In this document: positions 8,753-17,169 of the stretch, piece after piece
Layout: the number at the start of each line of letters is the position of its first letter
Numbering within the stretch: the first letter of the stretch is position 1
Source: Agromyces bracchium
GTDB taxonomy: Bacteria > Actinomycetota > Actinomycetes > Actinomycetales > Microbacteriaceae
Direction: 5' to 3'
Assembly (NCBI RefSeq): GCF_009709675.1
Contig: NZ_WMLB01000017.1
Coordinates: 1-64,000, forward strand
DNA: 64,000 nucleotides
Translations under genes and position numbers: made by a program
The notes under the pieces: model-generated
Told to the model about the DNA's origin: nothing
The model's input: the letters and a program-made list of their open reading frames with translations, nothing else
Databases searched by the model: none

Positions 8753-11107
8753 TCAGGCCAGCGGCGCGTTCGCCACGGCGATGAGCTGCTCGATCTGCTC
8801 GAGGTCGAAGGCCGACCCGGGGAACATCGCGGCACGGCCGATGGGCATCGCGCCCATCATCTGCATCATGCCCTCGGCGTCGAGGCCGAGCCCGCCGGCG
8901 GTCTCGGCCGGGGCGTCGCCCGCAGCCTCACCCGCCGGCTCGCCCCCGCCGAGCAGGTCGGCCGCCATGGCCGCGAGCGCCTGCCCGACGATCGGACCGG
9001 CGACGGGGTGGGCCATGACCTCGCTGATCGTCGACTCGATCGTGAGCGGGATCCGCACCGGGTCGGCCTCGACGTCGACGGTCGCGACCGAGCGGATGTC
9101 GCGGCTCGACGCCCCGACCTCGACCGTGTACTCGCCGCCCTCGACGATCCAGAGGTCGACCCGCGTGTCCCAGTAGGCGAGGTCGGTGCGGCGGACGCGG
9201 ACCTCGACGTCGCGACGCTCGCCCGCCGCCAGCGTCACCTTGGCGAAGCCCTTGAGCTCGCGCGGAGCGCGCGCCACCGTCGAGCCCGGCAGCGACGTGT
9301 AGACCTGCACGACCTCGGCGCCGTCGCGGCCGCCCGTGTTCGTCACGGGCACGCGCACGAGGAGGCCGTCGTCGTCGGAGCTCACGACGGCGTCGCCGTA
9401 CTCGAAGGTCGTGTACGAGAGGCCGTGGCCGAACGGGTAGGTCACCTCGAGCTCGCGCGCGTCGTACCAGCGGTACCCGACGAGGAGGCCCTCGCCGTAG
9501 CGCACGTGCCCGTGCTCGCCGGGGAAGTTGCCCCACGCGGGGGTGTCCTGCAGGCGCACCGGCACGGTCTCGGTGAGGCGGCCCGACGGGTTCACCGCGC
9601 CGTAGAGCACGTCGGCGACGGCCGAGCCGCCGGCCTGGCCGAGGAGCCACGTCTCGAGGATCGCGGGGACCCGGTCGGCGAACGGCGCGAGGCGCACGAC
9701 GCCGCCGTGCGAGAGCACGACGACCGTGTTCGGGTTCGCGGCGAGCACGCGGTCGACGAGCTCGAGCTGCGCGGCGGGCAGCTCGATGTCGCGCCGGTCG
9801 AAGCCCTCGGACTCGAGGCTCGCGGGCAGGCCGAGGAAGAGCACGGCCACGTCGGCGGAGGAGGCTGCGGCCACGGCCTCGTCGGCGAGCCCCGCGGCAT
9901 CCGAGCCGTCGATGGTGAAGCCGGGCGCGAAGGTCACGGCATCCGCGCCGGCGACCTCGCGGATCGACTCGAGCGCGGCGTCGACGCGCGTGGCGTTCAC
10001 GTGCGAGCTGCCGCCGCCCTGGAAGCGCGGCGTGCGCGCGAACTCGCCGATGACGGCGACGGATGCCTCGGGCGCGAGCGGCAGCAGCGAGCCCTCGTTG
10101 CGCAGCAGCACGATGCTGTTCGCCGCGGCTTCGCGCGCGAGCGCGTGGTGCGCGTCGACGTCGTACGTGGCGTCGGCGTCGGCGCCGGCCACGGCCTTCT
10201 GCACGAGCTCCACGGCGCGGCGGGCGCCGGCGTCGAGCACCGACTCGTCGAGCTCGCCCGACTCGACCGCCGCGACGACCTGCGCGTCGGACCGGCCGTC
10301 GTTGGCGGGCATCTCGAGGTCGAGGCCGGCGGCGAGCGCGGCGACCCGGTCGGTGACGGCGCCCCAGTCGGAGACGACGAGCCCGTCGAAGCCCCACTCG
10401 TCGCGGAGCACCTCGGTGAGGAGGAACCGGTTCTGCGAGGCGGGCACGCCGTTCACGCGGTTGTACGAGCACATGACGGTCCACGGCTGCTCGTCCTCGA
10501 CGACGCGCTGGAAGCCGCGGAGGTAGATCTCGCGGAGCGGGCGCGGGTCGATGTCGGCCGACACGCGCATGCGGTCGTCCTCCTGGTTGTTCGCCGCGTA
10601 GTGCTTGAGCGACGCGCCGACGCCCTGCGACTGCACGCCGCGCACGAGCGCGGAGCCGAGCACGCCCGAGACGAGCGGGTCCTCGGAGAGGTACTCGAAG
10701 TTGCGGCCGCACAGCGGCGAACGCTTGATGTTGATGCCCGGGCCGAGGAGCACGCCGACGCCTTCGGCGCGCGACTCCTCGCCGAGGGCGACGCCGACGC
10801 GCTCGAGCAACTCGGGGTCGAACGACGAGCCGAGGGCGACCGCGGGCGGGAAGCAGGTGGCGGGGACGGAGGCGGCCATGCCGAGGTGGTCGGCGCTGTC
10901 GTCCTGCTTGCGCACGCCGTGCGGGCCGTCGGTGAGCATGATCGACGGCACGGGGCCGACCTGCTTGGTGGTCCAGAAACTCTCGCCGCTCGTGAGGCCG
11001 GCCTTCTGCTCGGTGGTGAGCGCGGCGACGACCTCCGCCGCGGGCGTCGCGACGAACGCCGCGGAGTCGACGGCCGCTGCTCGGCCGTTCTGGAGGGTGT
11101 CGGTCAT
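8753..11107 (-). CDS. glycoside hydrolase family 3 beta-glucosidase-type enzyme
   Basis: 784 residues. The GH3 (alpha/beta)8 domain spans about residues 30-320 with the substrate-binding KHY at 168-170 and the nucleophile Asp247 in VVSDWGAV. The (alpha/beta)6 sandwich domain follows (SIVLLRNEGSLLPL, VLFLGLP), then a fibronectin type III-like domain ending in YTVEVGASSRDI near residue 670. About 100 extra C-terminal residues contain an Ala/Gly-rich patch and MMQMMGAMPIGR. There is no signal peptide, so it hydrolyses imported beta-glucosides or related glycosides in the cytoplasm. The start at 11107 has GAAAGG upstream; a longer frame to 11257 would cross the promoter. It is divergent from the padR-sulfatase-MFS operon. 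Confidence 0.93.
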   Translation of the reverse strand: MTDTLQNGRAAAVDSAAFVATPAAEVVAALTTEQKAGLTSGESFWTTKQVGPVPSIMLTDGPHGVRKQDDSADHLGMAASVPATCFPPAVALGSSFDPELLERVGVALGEESRAEGVGVLLGPGINIKRSPLCGRNFEYLSEDPLVSGVLGSALVRGVQSQGVGASLKHYAANNQEDDRMRVSADIDPRPLREIYLRGFQRVVEDEQPWTVMCSYNRVNGVPASQNRFLLTEVLRDEWGFDGLVVSDWGAVTDRVAALAAGLDLEMPANDGRSDAQVVAAVESGELDESVLDAGARRAVELVQKAVAGADADATYDVDAHHALAREAAANSIVLLRNEGSLLPLAPEASVAVIGEFARTPRFQGGGSSHVNATRVDAALESIREVAGADAVTFAPGFTIDGSDAAGLADEAVAAASSADVAVLFLGLPASLESEGFDRRDIELPAAQLELVDRVLAANPNTVVVLSHGGVVRLAPFADRVPAILETWLLGQAGGSAVADVLYGAVNPSGRLTETVPVRLQDTPAWGNFPGEHGHVRYGEGLLVGYRWYDARELEVTYPFGHGLSYTTFEYGDAVVSSDDDGLLVRVPVTNTGGRDGAEVVQVYTSLPGSTVARAPRELKGFAKVTLAAGERRDVEVRVRRTDLAYWDTRVDLWIVEGGEYTVEVGASSRDIRSVATVDVEADPVRIPLTIESTISEVMAHPVAGPIVGQALAAMAADLLGGGEPAGEAAGDAPAETAGGLGLDAEGMMQMMGAMPIGRAAMFPGSAFDLEQIEQLIAVANAPLA

Positions 11108-11140
11108 GGTGCGCCTTTCTCGTCGCTGAGTTCCGAAAAC

Positions 11141-11169
11141 TGTATAGCACTCGGTTTTGAGTCTCAAGA
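11141..11169 (-). promoter_or_regulatory. promoter of the GH3 gene with an overlapping palindrome
   Basis: On the minus strand TCTTGA (11169-11164), a 17-bp spacer and TATACA (11146-11141) form a plausible sigma-70-type promoter with a leader of about 27 nt. The palindrome TTGAGTCTCAA (11157-11167) overlaps the -35/spacer region and could be an operator. The binding protein is not known. Confidence 0.55.
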
Positions 11170-11192
11170 CCTCATGATCCTGAAATCCGAGC

Positions 11193-11248
11193 TTGACACG
11201 GTTTTCCCAGACGGTTATAACACTAGTGACATGTGTGACGATGCACAT
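11193..11248 (+). promoter_or_regulatory. near-consensus promoter and PadR-type operator of the padR-sulfatase operon
   Basis: TTGACA (11193-11198) and TATAAC (11216-11221) are separated by exactly 17 bp, the best -35/-10 pair in the window. Just downstream, ATGTG (11231-11235), 8 bp, CACAT (11244-11248) forms an inverted repeat resembling the ATGT/ACAT half sites bound by PadR-family repressors. It covers the early transcribed region and ends 11 bp before the padR start codon, so PadR bound here should block its own operon. Confidence 0.8.
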
Positions 11249-11259
11249 AGGGAGCAACG

Positions 11260-11898
11260 ATGAAGTTCGAGAACGTCCTGCTGGGCCTGCTGGCCCTGAA
11301 GCCGCTGCACGGCTACGAGCTGATGAAGTGGCTCGACACCGAGGGGCAGTTCCTGCGGTCGAACACGCACCACAGCCAGATCTACCGCGAGCTCGGCCGC
11401 ATGGTCGCGAACGGCCTCGTCGAGTTCCACGTCGACTCGCGTGAGGGCCGACCCGACGCGAAGGTCTACCGGATCACCGAGGTCGGGCGCGAAGCGCTCA
11501 TGGAATGGGTGCACTCGCCGTACAAGCCGACGAGCCGCTTCCAGGACGCCGACTTCAACGCACGATTCGTCTTCACCGCGCAGCTCGACCCCGCGGCCGC
11601 GGTCGTGGTCATCGACACCGAACTCGAGTACCGGCGCGCACAGGTCCTCCGCAGCCGGACCCGCTCCCTCACCATGTCCGACCTCGACCCGATCCCCGAG
11701 ATCGACGTCGACCGGGTCGAGCGCATCGGGCTCGCCATGCACGAGTTCGGCAAGGAGTCGGTCGATCGCTGGATCGAGTGGCTCGAGGAGATGCGCGCCT
11801 CGCTCGTCGCCGAGATCGCGAGTTCCGCCGACGCCGAGGCGTCCGGCCCCGAGACATCCGCCGCCACCGCCACCACCGCCGAGGAGGCCCGCGCATGA
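11260..11898 (+). CDS. PadR family transcriptional regulator
   Basis: 212 residues. The N-terminal winged helix of PadR proteins is clear: MKFENVLLGLLALKPLHGYELMK, then the YRELGRMVANGLVEF recognition and wing region with VYRITEVGREAL. The C-terminal half is the Vir-like helical dimerisation domain (PF10400 type), and the last 25 residues are an Ala/Thr-rich tail. PadR repressors release DNA when they bind aromatic or other small ligands. GGGAGC precedes the ATG by 5 nt. An ATGTG-N8-CACAT operator lies just upstream, and the gene overlaps the sulfatase by 4 nt (ATGA), so it very likely controls the sulfatase, the MFS transporter and perhaps the divergent GH3 enzyme. Confidence 0.92.
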   Translation: MKFENVLLGLLALKPLHGYELMKWLDTEGQFLRSNTHHSQIYRELGRMVANGLVEFHVDSREGRPDAKVYRITEVGREALMEWVHSPYKPTSRFQDADFNARFVFTAQLDPAAAVVVIDTELEYRRAQVLRSRTRSLTMSDLDPIPEIDVDRVERIGLAMHEFGKESVDRWIEWLEEMRASLVAEIASSADAEASGPETSAATATTAEEARA

Positions 11899-13706
11899 GG
11901 GCCATCATGGTCATGTTCGACAGCCTGAACCGGCGGATGCTGCCGCCGTACGGCAGCGACTGGGTGCACGCGCCGAACTTCGAGCGCCTCGCGGCTCGCA
12001 GCGTGACGTTCGACCACTGCTACGGCGGGTCGATGCCCTGCATGCCGGCGCGTCGCGAGATGCACACGGCCCGCTACAACTTCCTGCACCGGTCGTGGGG
12101 CCCGCTCGAGCCGTTCGACGACTCGGTGCCCGCGATGCTCACGGCCGCCGGCATCCACACGCACCTCGCAACCGACCACCAGCACTACTGGGAGGACGGC
12201 GGCGCGACCTATCACTCCAGGTACTCCACCTACGAGTTCTTCCGCGGCCAGGAGGGCGACCCGTGGAAGGGCCAGGTCGCCGACCCCGAGATCCCCGAGT
12301 CGCTCGGCATGTCGAAGGAACTGAAGACGAAGCTCTGGCGCCAGGACTGGGTCAACCGCGGCCACCTGCAGGAGGAGAAGGACCACCCGCAGACCCGCAC
12401 GTTCGACGCCGGCATCGAGTTCCTCGAGACCAACGCCGACCAGGACGGCTGGTTCGTCCAGATCGAGACCTTCGACCCGCACGAGCCGTTCTTCAGCTAC
12501 GCCGACTACAAGCGCCACTACGAGACCGGCTACGACGGCCCGCACTTCGACTGGCCCGACTACGCCAAGGTGACCGAGGTGCCCGAGGCCGTCGAGCACG
12601 CCCGCGCGGAGTACGCCGCGCTGCTGACGATGTGCGACCGGTCGCTCGGCCGTCTGCTCGACGTCATGGACCAGCACGACCTGTGGGCCGACACGATGCT
12701 CATCGTCAACACCGACCACGGCTTCATGCTCGGCGAGCACGGCTGGTGGGGCAAGAACGTGCAGCCCTGGTACGACGAGACCATCCACAACCCGCTGTTC
12801 GTCTGGGACCCGCGGTCCGGCGTCGCGGGCGAGCGCCGCGCCTCGCTCGTGCAGACGATCGACTTCGGCCCGACGCTGCTCGACTTCTTCGGCGTCGCGC
12901 CCACCGACGACATGCAGGGCTCCTCCCTCGCGCCGGTCGTCGTCGACGACCAGCCGATCCGCGAGTACGGGCTGTTCGGCGTCTTCGGCGGCCACGCGTG
13001 CGTGACCGACGGCCGGTACGTCTACATGCGCGCCTCGGCGACGCCCATGAACCAGCCGCTCCACGAGCACACGCTGATGCCGACCCACATGAACGGCTTC
13101 TTCCACGCGGGTGAACTCGCGCACGCCGAGCTCGTCGACGGGTTCGGCTTCACGAAGGGGCTGAAGGTGCTGAAGACCCCGGCGCAGGCGTTCGTCTCGC
13201 CGTATGCGTTCGGCACGCAGCTGTTCGACCTCGAGGCCGATCCCGAGCAGCTGCACCCGCTGCGTGACGACGCGCTCGAGCTCGAGCTCGCGACCGCGCT
13301 CCGCGACCTGTTGGTCGCCTCCGACGCACCCGCGGAGCAGTTCGTGCGCCTCGGCCTGCCCGAGACCGGGCCGCTCGGCGACGAGCACCTGCTGGTCGGC
13401 GCGCAGTGGCAGATGCTCCAGCTCTCGCTCCTGCCCGCCGCGTCGGCCGCCGACTTCGGCGAGGCCGGCGCGGCGCTCGAGCGACCGATCGCCGAGTTGC
13501 TGGCGGATGACGCGAGCCGCGCCGTCCTCGCCCGGCATGCCCCGATGCTCGCGGGCGGTCCCATCGTCGCGATCGCCGGCCGGCTCACGCTGCTGCAGGT
13601 CGCGTCGATGATGGTCGGCCTCCTGCCCCGCCCGCTCCTCGCCGCCCTGGCGACGGAGCTGACTGAGGCGGATGCCGCGGCATCCGTCGCCCTCGACCGG
13701 ACCTGA
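11895..13706 (+). CDS. sulfatase, Cys-type (formylglycine-dependent), cytoplasmic
   Basis: 603 residues. The sulfatase signature CxPxR is present as Cys49-Met-Pro51-Ala-Arg53, where Cys49 should be converted to formylglycine. Metal ligands are suggested by MVMFDS near the N-terminus and by NTDHGFMLGEHG in the middle. The first 410 residues cover the alkaline-phosphatase-like fold; the last about 150 residues are a less conserved helical extension. The enzyme removes sulfate esters. No signal peptide is visible, so the sulfated substrate must enter the cell first, consistent with the MFS transporter downstream. The ATG overlaps the padR stop by 4 nt. No formylglycine-generating enzyme is encoded in this window. 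Confidence 0.92.
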   Translation: MRAIMVMFDSLNRRMLPPYGSDWVHAPNFERLAARSVTFDHCYGGSMPCMPARREMHTARYNFLHRSWGPLEPFDDSVPAMLTAAGIHTHLATDHQHYWEDGGATYHSRYSTYEFFRGQEGDPWKGQVADPEIPESLGMSKELKTKLWRQDWVNRGHLQEEKDHPQTRTFDAGIEFLETNADQDGWFVQIETFDPHEPFFSYADYKRHYETGYDGPHFDWPDYAKVTEVPEAVEHARAEYAALLTMCDRSLGRLLDVMDQHDLWADTMLIVNTDHGFMLGEHGWWGKNVQPWYDETIHNPLFVWDPRSGVAGERRASLVQTIDFGPTLLDFFGVAPTDDMQGSSLAPVVVDDQPIREYGLFGVFGGHACVTDGRYVYMRASATPMNQPLHEHTLMPTHMNGFFHAGELAHAELVDGFGFTKGLKVLKTPAQAFVSPYAFGTQLFDLEADPEQLHPLRDDALELELATALRDLLVASDAPAEQFVRLGLPETGPLGDEHLLVGAQWQMLQLSLLPAASAADFGEAGAALERPIAELLADDASRAVLARHAPMLAGGPIVAIAGRLTLLQVASMMVGLLPRPLLAALATELTEADAAASVALDRT

Positions 13707-13819
13707 CCCGACCCGACCCGACCGCGTCGTTCCCCCTCACCGCTTGCCCGCCGGTCCGCTCGTCCGCCGGGCCCCGGCCCGACCCATCCCACCGCAGTAC
13801 CCTCACGAAGGAGTGAACC

Positions 13820-15223
13820 ATGTCCAATGGCGTCCGCACCGCGCCGAGCGCGGTCCCGGTGGCCGCCCCGGCGCCGGCCGGCCCGACCGCACCGTCGCCC
13901 GACGGGTCGGCCGCACCGAAGCGCCGCAAGACCAACCTGGTCGTGCTCGGCGGCTCGATGCTCGTCGACGGCGGCGAGGGCAGCATCTCGACGACGCTGT
14001 TCCCCGTGATCCAGGCCGCCCTCGGCCTCGCGACGAGCGCGCTCGGCATCCTCGCCGCGGCCGGCCGCATCGTCGGCGCGGTGGCCGGGCCGGTCTGGGT
14101 GTACCTCGCCCGCCGGTTCTCCCGGAAGTGGATCCTCGCGATCGCCACCGGGTTCTGGGGCCTCTGGGGCATCGCCGCGGGCTTCGCGCAGGACTTCACG
14201 CAGCTGCTGCTCTTCTACACGATCATGGCGGCCGGCCCCGCGGCGGCGCACGCGATCGTGCCCGAGGTGATCGGCGACTCGTTCGAGGACCGGAAGCGCG
14301 GCCGCGTGGTCGGGTGGCTCTACGGCGGCGTCGCCGCGGGATCGGCCGTGCTCGCTCCGCTCATCGGGCAGCTCGCGAACATCGAGGACGGCTGGCGTTA
14401 CGGCCTCTTCGCCTTCGGCGCGATCAACGTGCTCTTCGGCCTGCTCATCGTGCTGTTCTTCAAGGACCCCGGCACGGGCAACGGCGAGACGCAGCTGCGC
14501 GGCTTCACGCAGGCCGAGCGCGACGCCGAGTCGAAGATCACGTGGGCCAAGGTCGTCTCGCTCGTGAAGATCCCGAGCTACCTGATCCTGCTCGGCAGCC
14601 GACTGCTCTCGAGCCACCTGCTGCTCGCCGCCTTCGGTGTCGTGATGCTCGTGCAGGTCTACGGCTTCGACACCGCGGTGGCCGCGACGGTCATGGCGCC
14701 GTTCGGCATCGGGTACCTGCTCGGCACGATCATCGGCGGCTACGTCGCCGACGTGCTGAACCGGCTGAGCCCGAACTACGGTCGGGTCGGCCTGCTCCAG
14801 GCGGCGCAGTTCCTGTTCGCCATCGTCGCGTTCTTCGCGACGCAGGTCGCGTACGGCGGCATCGTCCCGTTCCTCGTGCTCTTCGGCCTCGTCGGGCTCA
14901 CGGTGGGCCTGAACCCGGGCGTGAACCGCCCGCTCGTCATGGCGGTCGTGCCGCCCGAGCTCCGCGGCGCGGCGTTCGCGATCTTCGTGTCGATCATCGA
15001 GTCGGTGGCGTTCGCGATCTACACGCTCGCAGCCGGGTTCCTGGCCGACGCGATCGGCATGCAGGCGGTCATGTTCTGGCTCGTCGTCGTGATCATGATC
15101 GTCAACGGCCTGTTCCTCTCGTTCCTCTACCGCCCGTTCAAGCGCGACCGCCTCGCCCTCGAGGCCGAGCTCGACCGCCGGCGCGAGCACATCCTCGCGA
15201 AGGAGGCCGCCGAGTCGGCCTGA
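13820..15223 (+). CDS. MFS transporter, probably for a sulfated or glycosidic substrate
   Basis: 467 residues with about 12 hydrophobic segments and the typical cytoplasmic loop after helix 2 (YLARRFSRKW) and between helices 6 and 7 (residues about 215-250). The N-terminal 35 residues are Pro/Ala-rich and soluble. It belongs to the major facilitator superfamily; the direction is presumably uptake because the two neighbouring hydrolytic enzymes (sulfatase and GH3) lack export signals. GAAGGAG lies 6 nt before the ATG. It is 113 bp behind the sulfatase and followed by a strong hairpin, so it is likely the last gene of the padR operon. The substrate is inferred from context only. Confidence 0.88.
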   Translation: MSNGVRTAPSAVPVAAPAPAGPTAPSPDGSAAPKRRKTNLVVLGGSMLVDGGEGSISTTLFPVIQAALGLATSALGILAAAGRIVGAVAGPVWVYLARRFSRKWILAIATGFWGLWGIAAGFAQDFTQLLLFYTIMAAGPAAAHAIVPEVIGDSFEDRKRGRVVGWLYGGVAAGSAVLAPLIGQLANIEDGWRYGLFAFGAINVLFGLLIVLFFKDPGTGNGETQLRGFTQAERDAESKITWAKVVSLVKIPSYLILLGSRLLSSHLLLAAFGVVMLVQVYGFDTAVAATVMAPFGIGYLLGTIIGGYVADVLNRLSPNYGRVGLLQAAQFLFAIVAFFATQVAYGGIVPFLVLFGLVGLTVGLNPGVNRPLVMAVVPPELRGAAFAIFVSIIESVAFAIYTLAAGFLADAIGMQAVMFWLVVVIMIVNGLFLSFLYRPFKRDRLALEAELDRRREHILAKEAAESA

Positions 15224-15239
15224 CCCGGCACCGCTGACA

Positions 15240-15279
15240 GGGGCGGATGCCACGTGCCGACGGCCGTGGCATCCGCCCC
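15240..15279 (+). terminator. 15-bp stem hairpin after the MFS gene
   Basis: GGGGCGGATGCCACG (15240-15254) pairs perfectly with CGTGGCATCCGCCCC (15265-15279) across a 10-nt loop. It begins 17 bp after the MFS stop codon. The stem contains the GGATGCC word discussed in the findings on both arms, one of the few intergenic examples. Confidence 0.7.
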
Positions 15280-15331
15280 CGCCGTCTCGCACCCGGCCGG
15301 CCACCCGCTGCGGCCGATGCCATCGCTCCGC

Positions 15332-15365
15332 AGACCGGGGAGAAGGTTCTCCCCGGTCTCCTTTT
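15332..15365. terminator. rho-independent terminator, 13-bp stem
   Basis: AGACCGGGGAGAA (15332-15344), GG, TTCTCCCCGGTCT (15347-15359) is a perfect inverted repeat, followed by CCTTTTCTCC. The U-rich tail makes this the most classical terminator of the window. It backs up the hairpin at 15240 and separates the MFS gene from the convergent GT-C gene. Confidence 0.85.
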
Positions 15366-15547
15366 CTCCCTGCTCTGTCGAGAGAGGGTCACCCGCGGTG
15401 GCGGTCAGGGTGGTGAACGGGGAGGACTGCCCGGGGCGAACGCGGGTGCGGAGCGGGTCAACGCCCGTGGACGGTCCGGCGGCGGATTCGGGTTGCAGTT
15501 CCGCGGCATCCTGTGTCGGGGCTTCGCGGCGGCAGCGCGCTCGTTCG
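15366..15547. other. intergenic stretch without a recognisable gene
   Basis: This is the remainder of the 324-bp gap between the convergent MFS and membrane-protein genes. After the terminator I see only GC-rich sequence and a short GTCAC...GTGAC inverted repeat near 15548. No open frame with normal composition and no RNA gene is apparent. Confidence 0.5.
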
Positions 15548-17020
15548 TCACCAGCTCGTGACGAGCAGGTGCTGCACGACGAGCGCGAAGCCGAGCTGGC
15601 CGGCGAAGCCGGCGCGGCGCCAGCGCTCGGTGAGGAGCGCGGTGCCGACGAGCAGCCACGGGACGAACGGCAGCCAGATGCGCTCGACCTCGGCCTTGCT
15701 CATCTGCGAGAGGTCGGCGGCGACGATCGTGGCGGCTGCGGCGAGTGCGAGCACGATCACGATGCGCTCCGGGCGCGCCTCGGCGCGCCAGTCGACGGCG
15801 CGTGCGCCGGCGGTCGCGACCGCTGCGCCGACGAGGGGGCCGGCGCTGATCGCGAGGGCGGCGAGGTTGCCCCACACCCAGTAGGTGAACTGGCGGCGGC
15901 TCGCGACGCCGTCCCAGTAGCGCTCGACGAGTACGGGGAACGCCTCCCACCAGGCGAAGCCGAACGCCGCGAAGGCGAGCACGACGGCGAGCGCTGCGAC
16001 CGCCGCGATGGGCAGCGGTCGCCAGTCGCGGCCGAGCGCGAGCACGGCGAGGGCCAGGATCCCGAGGATCGGCAGGCCGTACGACATCATCACGCAGGTC
16101 CCGAGGAGCAGCCCGGCGAGCACGCTCCACGCCACCATGGCGCCCGTGCCGCGAACGCCCGCCGGGCCGGCACCGCTCCCCTCCGCGCGGCGACGGGCCG
16201 TCGCCGCGAACCCGAGCGCGCACAGTCCCCACGCGGCGACCGCGGCGAACATGCCGTCGGCCGACACCGCGAACCAGATCGCCGCGGGACCCATCGCCAG
16301 GAACGGCGCCGCCCGGCGCGCGCCATCCTCCGCCCCGAACCGGCGGAGCAGGGCGAGCACCGCGAGCGCCGCGGTCGCGCCGACGAGGAGCACCACGAAC
16401 CCGGCCGCGAGCCCGCCGCCGAGCCCGAGGCGGACGAGCACCACGAAGAACAGCAGCGCTCCCGGCGGGTGGCCGGCGATGTGCACCGGCCAGTTGTCCT
16501 CCGAGTCGAGCGGGATGTGCGCGATGTAGTCGCGGAGGGTCGCGCCGAAGTCGGTGACCTCGCGCGCGGTGCCGAGGTACTCGTACTTGTGCTCCAGAAC
16601 CTGCCCGATCCCGTCCCAGCCGTCGACGGTCGCGAGTGCGACCATCCAGGCCACGGCGGCCGCGTAGACCACGCCGAGCAGCGCACCCCAGCGGAGCCGG
16701 CGCGCGAGCGGAACACCCCAGACGGATGCGGCGACCGCGAGCAGCACGGCGGGCAGCGTGCCCGGCCCGAGCCGCGGCATCCACTCGGCGTGCAGCGGCG
16801 GGAACGACCTGATGTGCACGCTCTGGCCGAGCAGCGGCGGGACGATCATCGCGAGCGCGATGAGCGCGAGCGCCACCCCGAGGCCGACCCACGGCGCGAC
16901 GGCCACCAGGGTGCGACGACGCGACGCGGGCGGAGCCGGCGATGCAACCCGGTCGGTCGGGGCAGCGGATGCCGCGGGCGCACCGTCGGCGCCGCCGGGA
17001 CCCTCGGGTTCGACCTGCAC
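15548..17020 (-). CDS. polytopic membrane protein resembling GT-C glycosyltransferases
   Basis: 490 residues with roughly 11-12 hydrophobic segments after a Pro/Ala-rich N-terminal tail of 35 residues. The long first extracytoplasmic region (about residues 65-170) holds acidic and aromatic residues (LHAEWMPRLGPG, LDSEDNWPVHIAGHPPG), and the HPPGALLFF motif recalls actinobacterial GT39/GT-C-like mannosyltransferases that use polyprenyl-phosphate sugars. I infer a glycosyl transfer to a lipid or cell-wall acceptor, but no DD or equivalent catalytic pair can be assigned with certainty. It is divergent from the molybdopterin oxidoreductase (150 bp apart), and near a GT2 and an epimerase, which fits a surface-glycan role. 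Confidence 0.72.
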   Translation of the reverse strand: MQVEPEGPGGADGAPAASAAPTDRVASPAPPASRRRTLVAVAPWVGLGVALALIALAMIVPPLLGQSVHIRSFPPLHAEWMPRLGPGTLPAVLLAVAASVWGVPLARRLRWGALLGVVYAAAVAWMVALATVDGWDGIGQVLEHKYEYLGTAREVTDFGATLRDYIAHIPLDSEDNWPVHIAGHPPGALLFFVVLVRLGLGGGLAAGFVVLLVGATAALAVLALLRRFGAEDGARRAAPFLAMGPAAIWFAVSADGMFAAVAAWGLCALGFAATARRRAEGSGAGPAGVRGTGAMVAWSVLAGLLLGTCVMMSYGLPILGILALAVLALGRDWRPLPIAAVAALAVVLAFAAFGFAWWEAFPVLVERYWDGVASRRQFTYWVWGNLAALAISAGPLVGAAVATAGARAVDWRAEARPERIVIVLALAAAATIVAADLSQMSKAEVERIWLPFVPWLLVGTALLTERWRRAGFAGQLGFALVVQHLLVTSW

Positions 17021-17169
17021 CCTCCGAGACTACGGACGAGGTGCACGGCCGGGCAGGGGTGGACTTCTTACGGAAGTCGGAACCCCGGCGGACGAGCCAG
17101 CGCACGCGCGTCCGCGAACCGTAAGCTCCGCGCGTCGCATCCGGCGCGCCGCGGTGGTCGACTGGGGGC

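Noticed and set aside
9008-11263. Open frame opposite the GH3 gene
   Set aside because: Composition (Glu, Arg, Ala, His, Asp, Val) is typical of an antisense shadow and GH3 is intact.
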